Shown in pieces: positions 26,686 through 35,212 of a DNA stretch of 64,000 nt. The notes beneath the pieces were generated by a model. The model did not search any database and had not been told where the DNA came from. It saw only the letters and a list, made by a program, of their open reading frames with translations. The position numbers and the translations under genes were made by a program. Position 1 is the first letter of the stretch, and each line of letters starts with the position of its first letter. Source of the stretch: Salinibacterium sp. M195 (GTDB lineage: Bacteria > Actinomycetota > Actinomycetes > Actinomycetales > Microbacteriaceae); the NCBI RefSeq assembly GCF_019443965.1, contig NZ_CP040814.1, positions 1,612,001 through 1,676,000 on the forward strand, in the 5' to 3' direction.

Positions 26686-28706
26686 CTCAGGCCACGGCGG
26701 TTAAGCAGCGGCTGCAACTGGGCATCGCGCCCGAGGAAATCACGAAATGCCTCGAGCGGGTTCTTGGAGCCGCCAACACCGAGGAGTCGTGAGCGGAAAC
26801 GGTCTCCGTTGTCGCGCGTCAGGCCACCATTTTCGGTGAACCACTCGACGGTATCGGCATCCAGAACTTCACTCCAGATGTACGAGTAGTAGCCGGCGTC
26901 GTACGCAGAATTGGCGAAGATGTGCTGGAAATAGGTGCTCGAATAGCGCGAAGGTACGGCAGGGTTGTCGAGACCGACATCCGCTAACGCCTTCGCCTCA
27001 AAGGCGGCAACATCGGTTACATCATCGTTGGCGCTAATGCGGTGCCACGCCTGGTCGATGAGTGCCGCCGCCAAATATTCACTCGTGAGGAAGCCTTCGT
27101 TGAAGGCGGCACTCGCGTGGATGCGCTCCACGATCTCGCGTGGCATGGGCTCGCCGGTCTCGTAGTGCTTGGCATAGTTGTCGAGAACCTCGGGCCAGAG
27201 CATCCACATCTCGTTGACCTGGCTGGGAAACTCAACAAAGTCGCGGTACGTGTTGGTGCCGGAGAACTTGGGGTAGGTGACGCGGGCAAAGAGGCCGTGG
27301 AGGGCATGGCCAAACTCATGGAACAGCGTGTTGACCTCGTCGTAGGTGAGCAGCGTGGTCTCGCCAGCGGCCGGTTTCGGAACGTTGAGGTTGTTGGTGA
27401 CGATCACCGGATGCCCGAGCAGGTCAGACTGCGAGACGAGTGAATTCATCCACGCTCCACCGCGCTTGGAATCTCGCGTGTACAGATCGAGCGTGTACAG
27501 CCCAACTTCGCTGCCATCCTCGTTCGTGACTTCGAAGACCCGCACGTCGGGGTGATAGGCGGGCAGATCGAAGCGCTCGGCGAAGGTGACGCCATAGAGC
27601 TTCGTGGCGGCAAAGAAGACTCCGTCGCGAAGAACTCGCTCAGCCTCGAAATACGGTCGCATCTGGGTGGTGTCGACGTCGTACTGCTCTGCACGCACCT
27701 TCTCCGAGTAGTACGCCCAGTCGGCGGCGGTCACTTCGGTATCGGCCAGCTTCTCAAGCGCCGCGTGCTCCTCCCGAGCGTTGCGGGCGGCGGCGGGAGC
27801 GAGTTTGCCCAGCATGTCAGCGACTCGCTGCGGGTTCTGCGCGGTCTCGTCGGCGGTGACCCAAGCGGCGTGACTCTCGAAACCGAGGAGGTCTGCGCGT
27901 TGCGAACGCAGCTTCGCAATCTCGAGGACGAGTTCGCGATTGTCGAACTTGCCACCACGAATGCCGCGCGTGCGCGACGCTGCCATGACGCGGCCTCGAA
28001 CATCCGCATTCGTCAATACCGAGAGGTGGGGCTGGTTGGTGGGCAGGATTAGCGTGATCAGGTACTTGCCGGTGAGCCCGCGGTCGTTGGCTGCGCTGGC
28101 TGCTGCCGAAATTTCGGATGCCCCGAGTCCGTCTAGTTCGTCGATGCTGTCGACGACGATCGCGAGATCGTTCGTGTCGGCAAGCAAGTTCTTCTCGAAC
28201 TTGGTGGTGAGGGTTGAGAGGCGCGAGTTGTAGTCACGCAGGGTCGCTTTGGCTTCGTCAGAGAGGCCAGCGCCGGCGAGAGTGAACTCGGTGAAGTAAC
28301 GCTCGACAAGGTAGCGGGCTTCGGCATCCAATTCGGTGGAGTCGAGACCATCGCGGATGCTGCGGATTCGTTCATAGAGCGCACTGTTGAGGCTGATGGC
28401 GTCGGTGTGCGCGGCGAGCTTCGGGGCGATGACTTCTTCGAGAGCATCTGTTTCGGTGCTGCCATCAGCGGATGTCTTGTTGAAGAAGACAATGGCGACG
28501 CGGTTCAGCAGCTGACCGCTCTTTTCGAGGGGGAGCATGGTGTTCTCAAAGCTGGGTGCTTCGGCCTGAGCGGTGATGGCCGCAATTTCGGAAAGCTGCT
28601 CGGCCATGCCTTTCTCGAACGCGGGAGCGTAGTGCTCGTCTTCGATATCGGCGAAGGGCGGCATGCCGAAGGGCAGCGTGCTGGGCTCAAAGAAAGGATT
28701 GGTCAT
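26682..28706 (-). CDS. dcp: Dcp-type M3 family peptidyl-dipeptidase
   Basis: The 674-residue cytosolic zinc metallopeptidase of family M3 removes dipeptides from peptide C-termini. The zinc motif HEFGH is present in NTLFHEFGHALHGL (about residues 465-478), with the third ligand Glu about 25 residues on in DFVEFPSQ. The N-terminus NPFFEPSTLPFGMPPF is typical of the Dcp subgroup, and length is as expected. Its stop codon overlaps that of the convergent E1 gene by three bases. The start is supported by a leaderless -10 box that overlaps the divergent methyltransferase promoter. Confidence 0.92.
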   Translation of the reverse strand: MTNPFFEPSTLPFGMPPFADIEDEHYAPAFEKGMAEQLSEIAAITAQAEAPSFENTMLPLEKSGQLLNRVAIVFFNKTSADGSTETDALEEVIAPKLAAHTDAISLNSALYERIRSIRDGLDSTELDAEARYLVERYFTEFTLAGAGLSDEAKATLRDYNSRLSTLTTKFEKNLLADTNDLAIVVDSIDELDGLGASEISAAASAANDRGLTGKYLITLILPTNQPHLSVLTNADVRGRVMAASRTRGIRGGKFDNRELVLEIAKLRSQRADLLGFESHAAWVTADETAQNPQRVADMLGKLAPAAARNAREEHAALEKLADTEVTAADWAYYSEKVRAEQYDVDTTQMRPYFEAERVLRDGVFFAATKLYGVTFAERFDLPAYHPDVRVFEVTNEDGSEVGLYTLDLYTRDSKRGGAWMNSLVSQSDLLGHPVIVTNNLNVPKPAAGETTLLTYDEVNTLFHEFGHALHGLFARVTYPKFSGTNTYRDFVEFPSQVNEMWMLWPEVLDNYAKHYETGEPMPREIVERIHASAAFNEGFLTSEYLAAALIDQAWHRISANDDVTDVAAFEAKALADVGLDNPAVPSRYSSTYFQHIFANSAYDAGYYSYIWSEVLDADTVEWFTENGGLTRDNGDRFRSRLLGVGGSKNPLEAFRDFLGRDAQLQPLLNRRGLS

Positions 28707-28711
28707 TCATC

Positions 28712-28718
28712 TACCCTA
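28712..28718. promoter_or_regulatory. Overlapping divergent -10 boxes of the Dcp and methyltransferase genes
   Basis: TACCCTA contains TACCCT on the plus strand (eight bases before ATG 28726) and TAGGGT on the minus strand (six bases before the Dcp ATG at 28706). Only 19 bases separate the two start codons, so both transcripts are probably leaderless and share the same element. Confidence 0.5.
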
Positions 28719-28725
28719 TTCTCGG

Positions 28726-29520
28726 ATGATGACGAGCGAGCGATATACCCACGGCCATCATGAAAGTGTTTTGAAGTCACACACGTGGCGCACGATCGCC
28801 AATTCGGCGGCGTACTTTGAACCGCACCTCGAGGCTGGCCTTTCGTTGCTCGATATTGGGTGTGGGCCGGGCACGATCACGGCTGAGTTTGCCGAACGGC
28901 TTGCCCCTGGCCGTGTTGCTGGGCTGGATGCCGCTTCCGCAGCGATCGACAAAGCATCGGCTTTCACCGCCGACAACCTCAGTTTCTTGGTGGGTGACGC
29001 CTATGCGCTGCCGTTTGACGACAACAGTTTCGATCTGGTGCATTCGCATCAGACTCTGCAGCATTTGGGCGATCCGGTCGCGGCTCTCAGAGAGATGAAG
29101 CGTGTAGCCAAACCGGGTGGGCTTATTGCGGTGCGCGACGTCGACTACGAAGGCACTATTTGCTTCCCTGCGCTGCCTGGGCTGCGTGTGTGGGCTGATC
29201 TTTATGATGCTGTGCACCGGAGCAACGGGGGAGAGCCAAATGCGGGTCGGCGGCTGAAGTCGTGGGCTCTGCAAGCCGGATTGGCTGACATCACTGCGTC
29301 GGCGTCCGTTTGGAATTTCTCGGATGAGGTCGACCGCGAGTGGTGGGGCAGCATGTGGGAGGCGCGAGTGTTGGAGTCGGCTTTTGCGGGAGATGCACTG
29401 GGTAAGTCTCTGGCGACTCAGGAGATTCTGCAGCAGATTAGTAGTGCGTGGCGCGAGTGGGCTGACTCGCCAGAGGGCTGGATGGCGATGCCGCACGGGG
29501 AGATTCTGGCACGCGTTTAG
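28726..29520 (+). CDS. SAM-dependent class I methyltransferase
   Basis: The 264-residue protein has a Methyltransf_11/UbiE-like core. The SAM-binding motif I is LLDIGCGPGTI, followed by GLDAAS at the end of strand 2, GDAYALPFDDNSFDLVHS (motif II/III) and the VAKPGGLIAVRD motif. The start is taken as the first of two adjacent ATGs; the longer upstream frame would run into the divergent peptidase gene. Substrate unknown. A short GGCCC/GGGCC stem (29550-29564) after the stop may end transcription between it and the convergent PKD gene. Confidence 0.87.
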   Translation: MMTSERYTHGHHESVLKSHTWRTIANSAAYFEPHLEAGLSLLDIGCGPGTITAEFAERLAPGRVAGLDAASAAIDKASAFTADNLSFLVGDAYALPFDDNSFDLVHSHQTLQHLGDPVAALREMKRVAKPGGLIAVRDVDYEGTICFPALPGLRVWADLYDAVHRSNGGEPNAGRRLKSWALQAGLADITASASVWNFSDEVDREWWGSMWEARVLESAFAGDALGKSLATQEILQQISSAWREWADSPEGWMAMPHGEILARV

Positions 29521-29588
29521 CGAGAGTTGGGTGTTGCGGGCGCGGTGCAGGCCCAGTGCGGGCCGCCGAGTGTGAGCGGACGAGGGCT

Positions 29589-30446
29589 TTAGCAGCCGAT
29601 GCCGGTGGGGTTGGCGTTGCAGTTTTGGTCGACGAGCACGGTGGTGGCGTGACCTGCTGTGGCAGTGAGGGGTGGGGCATTGATGGTGAGGGTGCCAACA
29701 ACGTTGTTCCAGTCGCTGCCGGCGACACGATACTCGGCGGCGTAGGTCACGGCGAGGGTGATGGTGTATTCACCGGGTTCCTCGTAGACGTGGCTGGTGG
29801 GGGTGGGGTCGAATTCGGCGATCTTGTTCTTCGCCCAAGTTTTGCCTGGGCTGCCGTGGGTGGCCGTGGTGCCGTCGCCATAGTTCCAGTTGTAGCCAAT
29901 GGGGATGAACCGCACTTGGGCGGTGCCACCGAACAGGGTTCCGTCAACGACATGGGCGGATGCGGTGGTGTAGAAGTTGGTGTCGAGGCCGACGATCATC
30001 CACAGGTGGGGTTGCATCGCTGCGGTGGGAGTTTGGGGTCGGAAGGTCGCGATGTCCGCAATAGTGATCGGCGCGGTTCCACCCGCTGCGGCTGCGGCAG
30101 GCGCAGTCCACGGCACACACTCGAGGCGTTGGATGTCGCACCAGGCTTCCCCGACATCGTCGAGGACGTCCTCAACCGGGATGTAAGCGGCGCCGTCGGT
30201 GTAGTAGTCAGAATCGCTGCCCGTGCCGCCGTTGTCGCGGCCGGACGAGCCCCGGGAACCCGGCGACTGTGTGGAGCCTTCCAGTTCGACGGCGCCCTCG
30301 GAAACCTCATAACTCGGACAGCTGCCGTCGTAGAAAGCGAGCCCGCCGCAGCCGGCGTTATCTGCGAAAGAACTGGCTGCTCCAGTAAAGACAAAAGTAA
30401 GAATTAGGAGCAAGGTTGCGAACACTGAGGTCCAAGTTTTCAACAC
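29589..30446 (-). CDS. Secreted PKD-domain protein
   Basis: The roughly 285-residue exported protein has a signal peptide (TWTSVFATLLLILTFVFTG region, cleavage near SSFA-DN). A Ser/Gly-rich segment follows, and a C-terminal PKD-type immunoglobulin-like domain with YNWNYGDGT and HVYEEPGEYTITLAV (about residues 190-260). It ends in a Cys-containing tail (QNCNANPTGIGC). The start is uncertain: GTG 30446, TTG 30443 (TTGA overlap with the upstream stop) or TTG 30461. It overlaps the lipoprotein gene, so the two are translationally coupled. A cell-surface adhesion or binding role is inferred. Confidence 0.75.
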   Translation of the reverse strand: MLKTWTSVFATLLLILTFVFTGAASSFADNAGCGGLAFYDGSCPSYEVSEGAVELEGSTQSPGSRGSSGRDNGGTGSDSDYYTDGAAYIPVEDVLDDVGEAWCDIQRLECVPWTAPAAAAAGGTAPITIADIATFRPQTPTAAMQPHLWMIVGLDTNFYTTASAHVVDGTLFGGTAQVRFIPIGYNWNYGDGTTATHGSPGKTWAKNKIAEFDPTPTSHVYEEPGEYTITLAVTYAAEYRVAGSDWNNVVGTLTINAPPLTATAGHATTVLVDQNCNANPTGIGC

Positions 30447-30994
30447 TCCCCGGCACCCCAAACATCCACGTCCGAAACAAGAAGCACTTGTTGCTCGACG
30501 CTGAAATCGAAGGTCACCTGCAACACTGACCTGTCTTGTCGATCATCCGCGACTAAGGAGTTGCCGTTTGCATCCTGAAGTTTCAAATCTGAGACATCGC
30601 TGCACATATAAACGGTAATCACCTCAGCCGAGCTGCCACTTGGGGAATATCTTTGAAGCTCGAACTCAGTGTTGCGAACGTCGCCTGTTGCGCGGCCGCC
30701 TTTTTCGGCAAACTTCTGCAAGCCGTCGACAGTCGCATCTAGGAACGTCCCAACCGCAACGGCCTCTAATCGCGATGAATTCTGGCCTCCGTCTTCTAAA
30801 ATCCTTCCCATCACGCGGGTGTACTCCCCATAAGCCTCTTCAGCCGCAGCGAGCGCTTCCTCGTCGGTCGCGTAGGGCGCAACGAAGGTGGAGGTGGGTT
30901 CGGGCGGAGTAGTAGCTGCGGAGGGCACGCATCCGCTTAGGGAAGCGAGAAGAACCGCGGCGATCGTGAGTCGTACGGGGTTCGGTAGGCGCAT
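30440..30994 (-). CDS. Putative lipoprotein paired with the PKD protein
   Basis: The 184-residue protein has a lipoprotein signal peptide with lipobox LASLSGC (cysteine at residue 22). A Thr/Pro-rich spacer follows, then a compact mixed domain (about 45-184) with conserved-looking TDEEALAAAEEAYGEYTRV. It would be anchored on the outer face of the membrane. I do not recognise a named family. Expression is probably leaderless. The stop overlaps the PKD gene start, which suggests that the two products work together at the surface. Confidence 0.75.
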   Translation of the reverse strand: MRLPNPVRLTIAAVLLASLSGCVPSAATTPPEPTSTFVAPYATDEEALAAAEEAYGEYTRVMGRILEDGGQNSSRLEAVAVGTFLDATVDGLQKFAEKGGRATGDVRNTEFELQRYSPSGSSAEVITVYMCSDVSDLKLQDANGNSLVADDRQDRSVLQVTFDFSVEQQVLLVSDVDVWGAGEC

Positions 30995-31000
30995 GCTACG

Positions 31001-31006
31001 ACGCTA
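31001..31006 (-). promoter_or_regulatory. -10 box (TAGCGT) of the lipoprotein gene
   Basis: Minus-strand TAGCGT ends six bases before the ATG at 30994. Confidence 0.4.
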
Positions 31007-31056
31007 AACATATCGCCCAAACTTGGTGCTCAACTTTCCACAAGACACTCGCGTGG

Positions 31057-31100
31057 CTCGCGCCGCGCAGGCGAGTGCAGAAGCACTGGCACGGCGCGAG
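31057..31100 (-). terminator. Hairpin downstream of the 76-aa gene
   Basis: A nine-base stem CTCGCGCCG/CGGCGCGAG encloses a second stem AGTGC/GCACT. It lies 34 bases beyond the 76-codon gene; no U-tract is present. Confidence 0.45.
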
Positions 31101-31134
31101 CAACAGCGAGAGTGGGGCTAGGAGCTAGGTCTCT

Positions 31135-31365
31135 TTAGGAAACGGGTTCTTCAACGGTCACAGTGCCATCGGCACCTTGGCGCACGGTGGTGCCGTCGTC
31201 GAGTTCGGCGACCGGGCGTGATTCAAGCCAGGTGAGGGTCCACCGCCACGCACTTGTATCGAGGTGGGCGACATCCGCTTCAACGCCAGCGATCGCTTCG
31301 CGCATTGCTGTGCCTAGGCGTTCGGGTACGTCGCCGCCGACCGACCAGCGTGTGCCGAGCTGCAT
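31135..31365 (-). CDS. Conserved-looking 76-residue protein coupled to a GNAT gene
   Basis: The protein begins MQLGTRWSVGGDVPERLGTAM and has an acidic C-terminus. Its ATG overlaps the stop of the GNAT acetyltransferase gene by one base (TAATG), which fixes the start. It has no membrane segment or signal peptide. I do not recognise a family with a known role; it could be a small partner of the acetyltransferase. A hairpin follows. Confidence 0.7.
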   Translation of the reverse strand: MQLGTRWSVGGDVPERLGTAMREAIAGVEADVAHLDTSAWRWTLTWLESRPVAELDDGTTVRQGADGTVTVEEPVS

Positions 31366-31844
31366 TAGACGTTCTTTTCGTACAAGATCCACGACGTGCG
31401 GTCCGCGACCCTGTCGTAGAGGCGCTTAGCGCTGTCGTTCTCTTTGTTGGTGATCCAGCGAAGCTTTCCGCCGCCATCTTCTGCAGCGCGCGCGGCGATG
31501 TCGTCGATGATTGATCCGGCAACTCCAGCACCACGGTGCTCAGGGTCAACATAGAGGTCATCCATGAACCAGCCCCACGAGGCGGTGAAGGTGTCAGGCA
31601 AGCGACGATAAAGTCCGAAAGCGGCGATATCACCGGGGGCGGGGCGGCCCTCGGGAGCCACAGCAACTACAGCGTTGAGCTGTGCGGTGTCATCCATGAG
31701 CCATTCCCAGACACCCTGAACGATTTCTTCGGTGAACTCGGTTTCGTAGAACACTCCGTACTTGACGAAGTGTTCTTTCCACTGCTCAAAATCGTCTTCT
31801 TGGATGTCGCGGATCGTGTACGAAGGCTTCTCTGAGTTCGTCAT
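31365..31844 (-). CDS. GNAT-family N-acetyltransferase
   Basis: The 159-residue protein has a GCN5-related fold, with the acetyl-CoA motif A in DLYVDPEHRGAGVAGSII (the R/Q-x-x-G-x-A/G pyrophosphate loop) and a motif B-like RWITNKENDSAKRLYDRVA. Donor is acetyl-CoA; the acceptor is unknown. Expression is probably leaderless. It is the first gene of a pair with the 76-residue protein and lies just downstream of valS on the same strand, after the valS terminator. Confidence 0.88.
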   Translation of the reverse strand: MTNSEKPSYTIRDIQEDDFEQWKEHFVKYGVFYETEFTEEIVQGVWEWLMDDTAQLNAVVAVAPEGRPAPGDIAAFGLYRRLPDTFTASWGWFMDDLYVDPEHRGAGVAGSIIDDIAARAAEDGGGKLRWITNKENDSAKRLYDRVADRTSWILYEKNV

Positions 31845-31851
31845 TTATTCA

Positions 31852-31857
31852 ACAATA
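31852..31857 (-). promoter_or_regulatory. -10 box (TATTGT) of the GNAT gene
   Basis: Minus-strand TATTGT ends seven bases before the ATG at 31844. Confidence 0.4.
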
Positions 31858-31867
31858 CGCGGTTTCA

Positions 31868-31896
31868 GGGCTCGACGCCGAAACGACGTCGAACCC
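31868..31896 (-). terminator. Terminator hairpin after valS
   Basis: A ten-base stem (GGGUUCGACG/CGUCGAGCCC in the transcript, one G-U pair) lies ten bases after the valS stop. Confidence 0.65.
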
Positions 31897-31906
31897 CGAG
31901 CGACTG

Positions 31907-34501
31907 TTAGGAGGAAGTCTCAGGTGCGGCTTCCACCAGAACGATGTCGCGAACCTCAATCTCCTCGGCCTCAACAATGGTGAGGTCGTGGATGCGGCCA
32001 ACAGCCTTCAGATCGTCAATTGCGGCAGCGATCAGGGCTGGCCCCGCGAGGGTTGCCGAGGTCACTTCAGTCTTCTGCGATGCCTTCGCGTCTGTCTTAG
32101 CACGACGGATGCTGATGAGCGCCTGGCTGACCGCGTGGAACAGTCCGCTCGGCTCAGCGGTGACGCCAAGTTCGTCGGCGGTTGGCCACGAAGCGGAGTG
32201 CACCGAGGTGTCGTGAGTCCAACGCCAGACCTCTTCTGTAGCAAACGGGAGGTAGGGCGCGAAGAGACGCAAGAACACGTCGATGGCGGTGTGCAGGGCG
32301 CGGTTAGCGCTTGCCTGGGCTTCGGGAGTTCCGGCGCCATAGGCGCGTTCCTTCACGAGCTCGAGGTAGTCGTCGCAGAATGTCCAGAAGAACTTCTCGG
32401 TGACTTCGAGCGCCTTCGCGTGATCGAAGTTGTCGAGGGCCGTTGTGGCCTGGTCGACAACCGATGCGAGTTCGGCCAACATCTCTAGGTCGAGCGCTTC
32501 GGTTACGACAACGGTCGAACCTGCGGCAACGGCAGGCGCCGGGAAGGAGTACACAAACTTCGAGGCGTTCAGCACCTTGATCGCAAGACGGCGACCGATC
32601 TTGATCTGCTTCGGGTTCTGCGGGTCGAAAGCAGCGTCAGTTCCGAGGCGACTGGATGCTGCCCAGTAGCGAACGGCATCCGAACCGTGGTCATCGAGCA
32701 TGCCCTTGGGCGTAACAACGTTGCCCTTGGACTTCGACATCTTCTTGCGGTCGGGGTCAACGATGAAGCCGGAGATGCCGGCGTTCTTCCACGGCACCGT
32801 TCCGTGCTCAAGTTCCGAACGCAGAGCGGTCGAGAACAACCACGTGCGAATGATGTCTTGGCCCTGGCTGCGTAGTGAGTAGGGGAAGACCACGGTGAAG
32901 AGCTCGGGGTCGGTCTCCCAACCACCAGCAATCTGCGGGGTCAGTGATGACGTAGCCCAGGTGTCCATGATGTCGAGTTCACCCTCGAAGCCACCGGGAA
33001 CGCCACGCTGGTCTTCCGTGTAGCCGGGAGCGGTATCGGATGACGGATCGATCGGCAGCGAAGCCTCGCTCGGAACAATCGGGGCACCCTTCTCACCGTC
33101 AGCATCAAGCTCGTACCAGACGGGGATCGGCACGCCGAAGAAGCGCTGGCGCGAGATGAGCCAGTCGCCCGTGAGACCACCGACCCAGTTGTCGTAGCGA
33201 ACCCGCATGTGATCGGGGGTGAAGTTGATCTGCTTGCCGGCCTCAAGGAGACGGCCGCGCAGCTTCTCATCCCGCGCACCATTGGTGATGTACCACTGGC
33301 GCGTCGAAATGATCTCGAGAGGCTTGTCGCCCTTCTCAAAGAACTTCACCTGGTGCTGAATCGGCTTGGCATCGCCGATCATTTCGCCGGATGCCTTGAG
33401 CAGAGCGACCATGGCGGCCTTCGCGCTGAAGACCGTCTTGCCCGCGAGCTCTCCGTACGCAGCCTGAGCGGCATCGCCAACAATGACGTCGGGAGCGTCG
33501 GCAATAATGCGACCGTCGGCACCAATGATGGTGCGGTTCGGCAGATCAAGCTCGCGCCACCAGACAACGTCAGTGACGTCACCGAAGGTACAAATCATCG
33601 CGATGCCGGAACCCTTATCTTGCTGAGCAAGGTGGTGCGCCAGGATCGGAACCTCAACACCGAAAATCGGCGTCGTCACCATCGTGCCGAAGAGGTGCTT
33701 GTAACGCTCGTCATCGGGGTGAGCCACGAGAGCAACACACGCCGGAAGAAGCTCGGGGCGAGTCGTCTCAATGTGGATGTCGTCGCCATCCGCCTGGTGG
33801 AAGGCAAGACGGTGGTACGCGGCAGGCTGCTCTTTGTCTTCGAGCTCGGCCTGAGCAACAGCGGTGCGGAACGTGACATCCCACAGCGTCGGAGCAAAGG
33901 CTTGATAAGCCTCGCCACGGTCAAGGTTGCGCAAGAATGCACGCTGGGCGGCGCGCTGAGCGTCATCGCCAATCGTGCGGTAGGTGAGGTTCCAGTCAAC
34001 GCTCAATCCAAGCTGGCGCCAGAGATCCTCGAACTGCTTCTCGTCTTCAGCGGTCAGCGTTTCGCACAGCTGAACGAAGTTGCGACGAGAAATCGGCAAC
34101 TGCGCAGCAGCCTTCGTTGACTTGCCTTCGCCACCCTGCTGAGGAGGCTCGAAGCTCTCGTCATAGGGGAGCGTGGGGTCGCAACGCACCCCGTAATAGT
34201 TCTGAACCCGACGCTCGGTGGGCAGACCATTGTCATCCCACCCCATCGGGTAGAAAATCTCTTTGCCGCGCATGCGCTGGAAGCGCGTGACCAAGTCCAT
34301 GTGGGTGTAGCTGAAGACGTGACCAATGTGCAGGCTTCCGGATGCCGTTGGCGGGGGAGTGTCGACCGAGAATACGCAGTCAGAACCATCAGTGAGTGCC
34401 TTCTGGCGATCGAACCGGTAGGTGCCTTCGTTCTCCCACACGGGAGCCCACTTGTCTTCGAGGCCTTCTAGGGCGGGCTTTTCGGGAACGCTCGACGACA
34501 T
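31907..34501 (-). CDS. valS: Valyl-tRNA synthetase
   Basis: The 864-residue class I synthetase charges tRNA-Val with valine. Signatures are HIGH in SGSLHIGHVFSYTH, KMSKS in KKMSKSKGNV, the editing-domain ETTRPELLPACVA segment and a C-terminal anticodon-binding domain. The start is ATG 34501, preceded by CGGAGAAATT; the longer frame adds an unlikely leader. It is monocistronic, flanked by a terminator. No T-box-like leader was seen upstream, unlike ileS. Confidence 0.96.
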   Translation of the reverse strand: MSSSVPEKPALEGLEDKWAPVWENEGTYRFDRQKALTDGSDCVFSVDTPPPTASGSLHIGHVFSYTHMDLVTRFQRMRGKEIFYPMGWDDNGLPTERRVQNYYGVRCDPTLPYDESFEPPQQGGEGKSTKAAAQLPISRRNFVQLCETLTAEDEKQFEDLWRQLGLSVDWNLTYRTIGDDAQRAAQRAFLRNLDRGEAYQAFAPTLWDVTFRTAVAQAELEDKEQPAAYHRLAFHQADGDDIHIETTRPELLPACVALVAHPDDERYKHLFGTMVTTPIFGVEVPILAHHLAQQDKGSGIAMICTFGDVTDVVWWRELDLPNRTIIGADGRIIADAPDVIVGDAAQAAYGELAGKTVFSAKAAMVALLKASGEMIGDAKPIQHQVKFFEKGDKPLEIISTRQWYITNGARDEKLRGRLLEAGKQINFTPDHMRVRYDNWVGGLTGDWLISRQRFFGVPIPVWYELDADGEKGAPIVPSEASLPIDPSSDTAPGYTEDQRGVPGGFEGELDIMDTWATSSLTPQIAGGWETDPELFTVVFPYSLRSQGQDIIRTWLFSTALRSELEHGTVPWKNAGISGFIVDPDRKKMSKSKGNVVTPKGMLDDHGSDAVRYWAASSRLGTDAAFDPQNPKQIKIGRRLAIKVLNASKFVYSFPAPAVAAGSTVVVTEALDLEMLAELASVVDQATTALDNFDHAKALEVTEKFFWTFCDDYLELVKERAYGAGTPEAQASANRALHTAIDVFLRLFAPYLPFATEEVWRWTHDTSVHSASWPTADELGVTAEPSGLFHAVSQALISIRRAKTDAKASQKTEVTSATLAGPALIAAAIDDLKAVGRIHDLTIVEAEEIEVRDIVLVEAAPETSS

Positions 34502-34617
34502 AATTTCTCCGGTTCGATATATGCGGCACCGAGTCAAAGAAGAGGTGCCTGAGTGTGAGTGGTGCTCTCAATCGTAACCGACAGCGGCAGGCAGAGCCGG
34601 TGCGCTCGATTACCGTT

Positions 34618-35208
34618 CTAGTAGGCAGCCAGAACAGCGTCGATTGCCCTCGCGACGTACGGCTCAAGACGTCCACGTTGCGGGCCAGACTGTGCCCACT
34701 CCTGAGCAGCGGCAACCACACACGCGATGAGTGAATAAGCCTGAGCCCTGGCGGTAGCCGAATCAACACCGTGGCGCTGCGCGAAACCGGTCAGAAGCCG
34801 CGCCTGCGTTGCAAAACGACTCATCGCCGACGCCTGCAACTCTGCCGCGCTACCGATTAGGTCGTACTGAGTCAGAATAAACGGAACATGCTGTGACTCC
34901 AGCGGGGCAACAGCGGCAAGCATCGCCGAGCGGATGGCGTTGGTCGCGTCAGCAGGCTGCGCCGCCTGATCAGCCAACGCTGTTTTCAGTCGCTCGGTCG
35001 CGGCATCCAGTTCTACCCAAAAGACTTCGCCTTTGGCCTCGAAGTAATTGAAGAACGTATTGCGGCTCACTCCAGCGCGCATCGCAATCTGGTCAACCGT
35101 CGTGCCCGTGTAGCCATTCTCTACGAACAGCTCGAAGGCAGACTCTTGCAGAAGTTCGCGGGAGGCGGCGGGCGGGCGGCCACGGGTGGCAGAGCGGGGA
35201 GGTGTCAC
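34618..35208 (-). CDS. TetR-family transcriptional regulator
   Basis: The 196-residue repressor has an N-terminal helix-turn-helix (SAFELFVENGYTGTTVDQIA, then RAGVSRNTFFNYF, about residues 23-57) and a helical ligand-binding C-terminal domain. The GTG start lies four bases after the stop of the fused ABC ATPase, so it is the last gene of the importer operon. It may control the operon, for which palindromes before oppA and between oppA and oppB are candidate sites. Confidence 0.9.
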   Translation of the reverse strand: MTPPRSATRGRPPAASRELLQESAFELFVENGYTGTTVDQIAMRAGVSRNTFFNYFEAKGEVFWVELDAATERLKTALADQAAQPADATNAIRSAMLAAVAPLESQHVPFILTQYDLIGSAAELQASAMSRFATQARLLTGFAQRHGVDSATARAQAYSLIACVVAAAQEWAQSGPQRGRLEPYVARAIDAVLAAY

Positions 35209-35212
35209 CGAA

